From contig NC_089437.1 in NCBI RefSeq assembly GCF_026210795.1, positions 682,001 to 746,000 of the forward strand: a stretch of 64,000 nucleotides of DNA, written 5' to 3'. The notes beneath the pieces were generated by a model that made no database searches, was not told the DNA's origin, and worked only from the letters and a program-made list of their open reading frames with translations. This stretch comes from Rhizophagus irregularis. Taxonomy: Eukaryota > Glomeromycota > Glomeromycetes > Glomerales > Glomeraceae. Position numbers and translations under genes: made by a program. Positions 60,598-64,000 of the stretch are shown here, in pieces; within the stretch, counting starts at the first letter, position 1; each line of letters begins with the position of its first letter.

Positions 60598-61288
60598 AAT
60601 ATAGAAAATATGTGGTAAAATGTAGGCATAATATAGAAATTGTATTGCTAATTCAAAGTAAGTATACTGTATAATTGATAGCAAGAAACTGTATAAATGA
60701 ATTAAAGTAATCGTATGTATGATTTGCATTCCATACAGCGCATACATAAAAAACCATACTATACATGATTGCTATTATCATAACGTTACATAATACAAGA
60801 CAACTCAAAGTTAAAATCTTTTGAATTGGAAATTAACCTGGTCATTTGACCATTTAAAGTATTGCTCATTATTCATAATCGTTTTCATTTATTTTGATTG
60901 GTTGATGTCTTATCACATGATTTAAATCGAAACACAAATATGTATAATGTAGGCCAGAATTATAGCACTGCTGGCAGATATCAACCTCAATTGAAGGTGA
61001 AATGACACGTTATTCATCATTTAAATTACATAAAAACTTTGATACAATCATCATTGATGATGCTTACAGGTGTTCAGTTGATATTATAATTTATTAAGAA
61101 ATAATGATTATAAAAGTATAGATTTGGACAACAAATTATAAATGAAAATAAATAAACAGTAATTCAATAATTTATACTTGTATTCATTCAATAATGTTTA
61201 CTTCATTCTAAAACTGGAAAAGTACACAATATAGTAAATATCTTCTATATAATAACTAAATAACCCAACATAATAAGTAACAGAATTA
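60598..61288. other. Intergenic, no gene seen
   Basis: AT-rich. GTAGGCCAGAATTATAGCAC near 60952 is another copy of the GGCCGGAATTATA-type motif found in the Helitron-like element and the Harbinger-like MITE. The pseudokinase 3' end lies just to the right. Confidence 0.45.
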
Positions 61289-62870
61289 TTAATCTTCAAT
61301 TATACATTCTAAACAGTCAGAATTTTCTTGGACTAAAATTCAGTAAGTTTGTGACTTGTATAATATGCTTGTGGATGAAATTGTATAATTGGAGTATTTG
61401 CTTGTTCTTGTGCTAAAACTTTATCAGCTTTTATAAATTCCATCATATCATTTTTTAATTGTTTACTAATAATATTAGGTACTTCAAAGTTATAATCTAC
61501 ATCCCTGTTTATTCTGTAATATTCACTAATACATCTAATCCATTCAGATATAATATTTTCAAGCATTATTATGGTTGGTCTATTGGAGGGATCTGAATCC
61601 CAACATTTTTTCATTAAATCTATATAATTTTAGGGCGTTTCCCTCCACAAATACTCAAGCTAAGTTGATAATCATGTACTTTAAGATTAAATGGTGGAAT
61701 GCCTGATGTAAATTCCCACATTATCATTGAAAAACTATAAATATCACTTGCTGGGGTATATGGTTTTTTCTTAATATTTCAGGTGCCATATAAGGTAAAT
61801 TTCATTGACTTTACTTACCATCAGAATTTTGCAAATCACTTAGGTTTACATAATCCTAAATCAATAATAAATACCTCATTGTAATTATCTGACATTAAAA
61901 TAGTACCATCATGAAAATCACCGTGAGTTAAATTTGATTCATGAATTACTTTAAGTCCTAATATAATTTTCTTCAATAATTGTAACTTGTATTGCCACTT
62001 AAATTTAACTATATCTGACAAACATTTCTTAAACTTCCCTTTTTTGCATAACTCATTACTATTACATAACTTAAATTATTTGGATCCTGGGTAAATCCAT
62101 ATTATCCCATCGGTACTATGTATACACCGATGGATTTTTTTGTAAATTATTCCACCGGTATAGAAAAAGTATAAAAAAGTATAAAATCCATCAGTGTATA
62201 CGCCATACACAATGAGATAAACCTGTTATTCCATGGGTATCTAATAAATACTCCATATACACCGATGCTCCCTCCCTTCGGGGCCCCCAAGGCATCGGTG
62301 AATATTTCAGTTATTCATTGATACCCATGGAATAATAAGTATGAATTGAATAAATTTTGAAAATGATTTTTCTGACAATTATAATGATATTTTTACTATA
62401 ATTAATAAAAAATAATTAGATTTTAAAAGAAAATAAAATTTGCTATTAACTGAAATAAAAATACCATACCTCATCCAGTAATTTACTATTTAAACTTGAT
62501 GAATTATTAAATGTTTTAAGAATGACCTCATAATCTGTTTGTCTATTCCATTGTTGTTGTCAAAATTCCAACTAAAAATACTAGGTCCATCTGACCAGAT
62601 AGCTTTATAAATTTTACTAAATCCTCCTTTATCATAATAATTCATACTTGATAATTTATTATAAGGTATCCACTCTAAAATTTCATAACTATTTTTGGCA
62701 TTTAGTTGTGCATCTTGTATAAATTTATCAATAAATTCATTTTTTACTAGTCTACTTTGAAAAATATTCTTGTAATCGTTTAGTATTACATTGTTGGCAC
62801 CATTGATCAATATATAGTTGTTCACATTCGTAACATAATTTTACTTCAATATTAAAACTTACTTTGTTAC
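61289..62870 (-). pseudogene. Decayed zinc-ribbon protein kinase with foldback insertions
   Basis: In order on the minus strand: ribbon CYECEQLYIDQWCQQCNTKR (about 62835-62775 and upstream), a frame change to RLVKNEFIDKFIQDAQLNAK, a glycine loop YYDKGGFSKIYKAIWSDGP, after another shift YEVILKTFNNSSSLNSKLLD with a donor GTATGG near 62465, then across the inserted repeats TQDPNNLSYVIVMSYAKKGS, a catalytic loop LTHGDFHDGTILM (H-G-D, not H-R-D), DLG, a partly broken APE/subdomain VIII-IX region near 61790-61640, and KKCWDSDPSNRPTI. The family's C-terminal tail (FHPQAYYTSHKLTE, then shifted ILVQENSDCLECIIED) ends at 61289. It is homologous to the intact kinase at 14177-16074. Multiple frameshifts make it non-functional. 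Confidence 0.75.
62099..62336. mobile_element. Two adjacent related foldback/MITE units inside the kinase pseudogene
   Basis: Unit 2 (62227-62336) is a clear hairpin: TTATTCCATGGGTATC.. to CACCGATGC on the left pairs with GCATCGGTG.. to GATACCCATGGAATAA on the right, around a GC-rich loop (CCCTTCGGGGCCCCC). Unit 1 (about 62099-62221) has weaker arms (ATTATCCCATCGGTA..GTATACACCGATGGATTTT against AAAATCCATCAGTGTATAC..). Both share the ATTATYCCAT and ACACCGATG motifs, so they are probably copies of one family, the first older. Confidence 0.7.
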
Positions 62871-64000
62871 TTTCTTGTTTTTTTTTTGATGCCAATAAAA
62901 AGCTTTTTCTAAATTCTTTTCTGTTCCTTTTCCATTTCTATAACGACTGGCTAAATTAAACATTGCTTTTTTAATACCATTTTCTGCTGCTTTTTGATAC
63001 CAATGAAAAGCTTATCTGAATTCTTTTCTATCTCCCTATAAAAAAAGAAAATTCGGAGTTTGTCCTGAAAAGTATGGAAAATGTCCGGAAATTTTCCGTG
63101 CGTCCGGAAAACATTCGGAAACAGTCACGTTTTGGAACATTTTCCGGACGCACAAATTCCAGACATTTTCTTGACACTCCAGAATTTGTCCGGAATTTGT
63201 CCAGAATCGAGCATCCGGAAAATGTTCCAAAACATGACCGTTTCCGAATGTTTTCCGGACGCACGGAAAATTTCCGGACATTTTCCATACTTTTCAGGAC
63301 AAATTCCGAATTTTCTTTTTTTATAGGGTCTATTCCTTCTCCATTATAGTAACTATTGGCCAAAATAATCATTGCTTCTTTATTATCTTTTATTGCTGCT
63401 TTTTGATACCAATAAAATGCTTTTTCTAAATTTTTTTCCGTTCCTTTTCCATTTCTATAATTATTGGCTAAATTAAACATTGCATTGCCGCTTTTTGATA
63501 CCAATAATTGGCTTTTTCTAAATTCACTTCTGTTCCTTTTCCTTTTATATAACATACAGCTAAATTAAACATTGCATCAGTATAACCACTTTCTGCTGCT
63601 TTTTGATACCAATAAAGGGCTTTTTCCAAATTCTTTTCTGTTCCTTTTCCATTATTATAACATTCATTAGCTAAATGATACATTGCGATAGTACAGCCAT
63701 TTTCTGCTGCTTTTTGACACCAATAAAAGGCTTTTTTCTAAATTCTTTTCTGTTTTCATGACATATAGATAAAGTGAACATTCCACCAGCATAGCCATTT
63801 TCTGCCGCTTTTTTATTCCAATAAAAAGCTTATTCTAAATTCTTTTCTGTTCCTTATCCTGTTACATAACACTCAGCTAAATAAAACATTGCTTTTTCAT
63901 TACTATTTTCTGCTGCTTTTTGATACCAATAAAAGGCTTTTTCTAAATTTTTTTCTGTTCCTTCCCCATTCATGTAATGCCTGGCTAAAATAAACATTAT
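62871..64000 (-). pseudogene. Decayed Sel1-repeat region, running off the window, leading into the kinase pseudogene
   Basis: Sel1 units are readable from 64000 down to ~62885: GMNGEGTEKNLEKAFYWYQK near 63940, CYNNGKGTEKNLEKALYWYQ at 63683-63590, and NYRNGKGTEKNLEKAFYWYQ near 63465. There are several frameshifts (for example near 63735, 63480 and 63010), and a 295-bp foldback element interrupts the unit at 63034-63328. The last unit (NLEKAFYWHQKKKQESNKVS) runs in frame into the zinc ribbon of the downstream kinase remnant. The two may once have been a single Sel1-kinase gene. That link is inferred. Confidence 0.7.
63034..63328. mobile_element. Foldback MITE, CCCTATAAAAAAAG family, copy 2, inside a Sel1 unit
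   Basis: Almost the whole 295 bp is one inverted repeat, starting CCCTATAAAAAAAGAAAATT and ending with its inverse, with many TTCCGGA/TCCGGAA motifs and ACGCACGGAAA arms. TCTAT occurs on both sides (63027-63031 and 63329-63333); joining at that shared 5-mer rebuilds the Sel1 unit as GEGIEKNSD in frame. A 3-bp reading (TCT, as for ATA in copy 1) would also fit the flanks but would not restore the frame. Confidence 0.8.

Noticed and set aside
63036-63349. Open frames on both strands rich in SGNFPCVRKT/FRTNSEF
   Set aside because: Same cause: inverted-repeat element, not genes.

Overview
The window looks like nuclear DNA of an arbuscular mycorrhizal fungus (Glomeromycotina, most like Rhizophagus). 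This is inferred from gene style, since no search was run. The DNA is very AT-rich, with short introns (about 62-110 nt, GT..AG). It holds the expanded families typical of these genomes: Sel1-repeat proteins, BTB-BACK-TLDc proteins, kinases with a small CxxC..WCxxC zinc-ribbon ahead of the kinase domain, an F-box remnant, a WD40/TRP-like channel gene, and dense transposable elements. No tRNA, rRNA or CRISPR was seen.

Layout. 0-27 kb: a partial unknown gene (minus), an F-box pseudogene, a Sel1-repeat gene, two BTB-BACK-TLDc genes (one frameshifted), an intact six-exon kinase gene, then a long gene-poor stretch with small inverted-repeat elements, a minisatellite, a decayed retroelement ORF, a Helitron-like element and a tiny two-exon gene for a cysteine-rich, metallothionein-like 27-residue peptide (26434-26591).

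27.7-54.8 kb: one nested transposon stack. A full-length LINE on the minus strand (27667-54803, 10-bp target duplication GCTATAAATT) is cut by two insertions. One is a ~14.2-kb tnp2/Plavaka-like element with two divergent genes (30021-44246). The other is a 3,787-bp terminal-inverted-repeat element (45621-49407) carrying an intact four-exon Myb/SANT-like gene that long-ORF inspection misses. The Plavaka-like element is itself cut by an apparently intact autonomous hAT element (31898-35990, duplication CGTAGGTC) and by a hAT-like non-autonomous element (39166-40598, duplication ATTGTGAC). At each junction, removing the insert and one target copy restores the interrupted reading frame.

55-64 kb: a WD40/TRP-like channel gene broken by a Harbinger-like MITE and a stop codon, a MULE-like MITE with a 9-bp duplication, and a decayed kinase preceded in the same orientation by Sel1 repeats. 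Foldback elements are inserted in both. The older elements carry stops and frameshifts, while the hAT and Myb genes are clean, which fits the nesting order.
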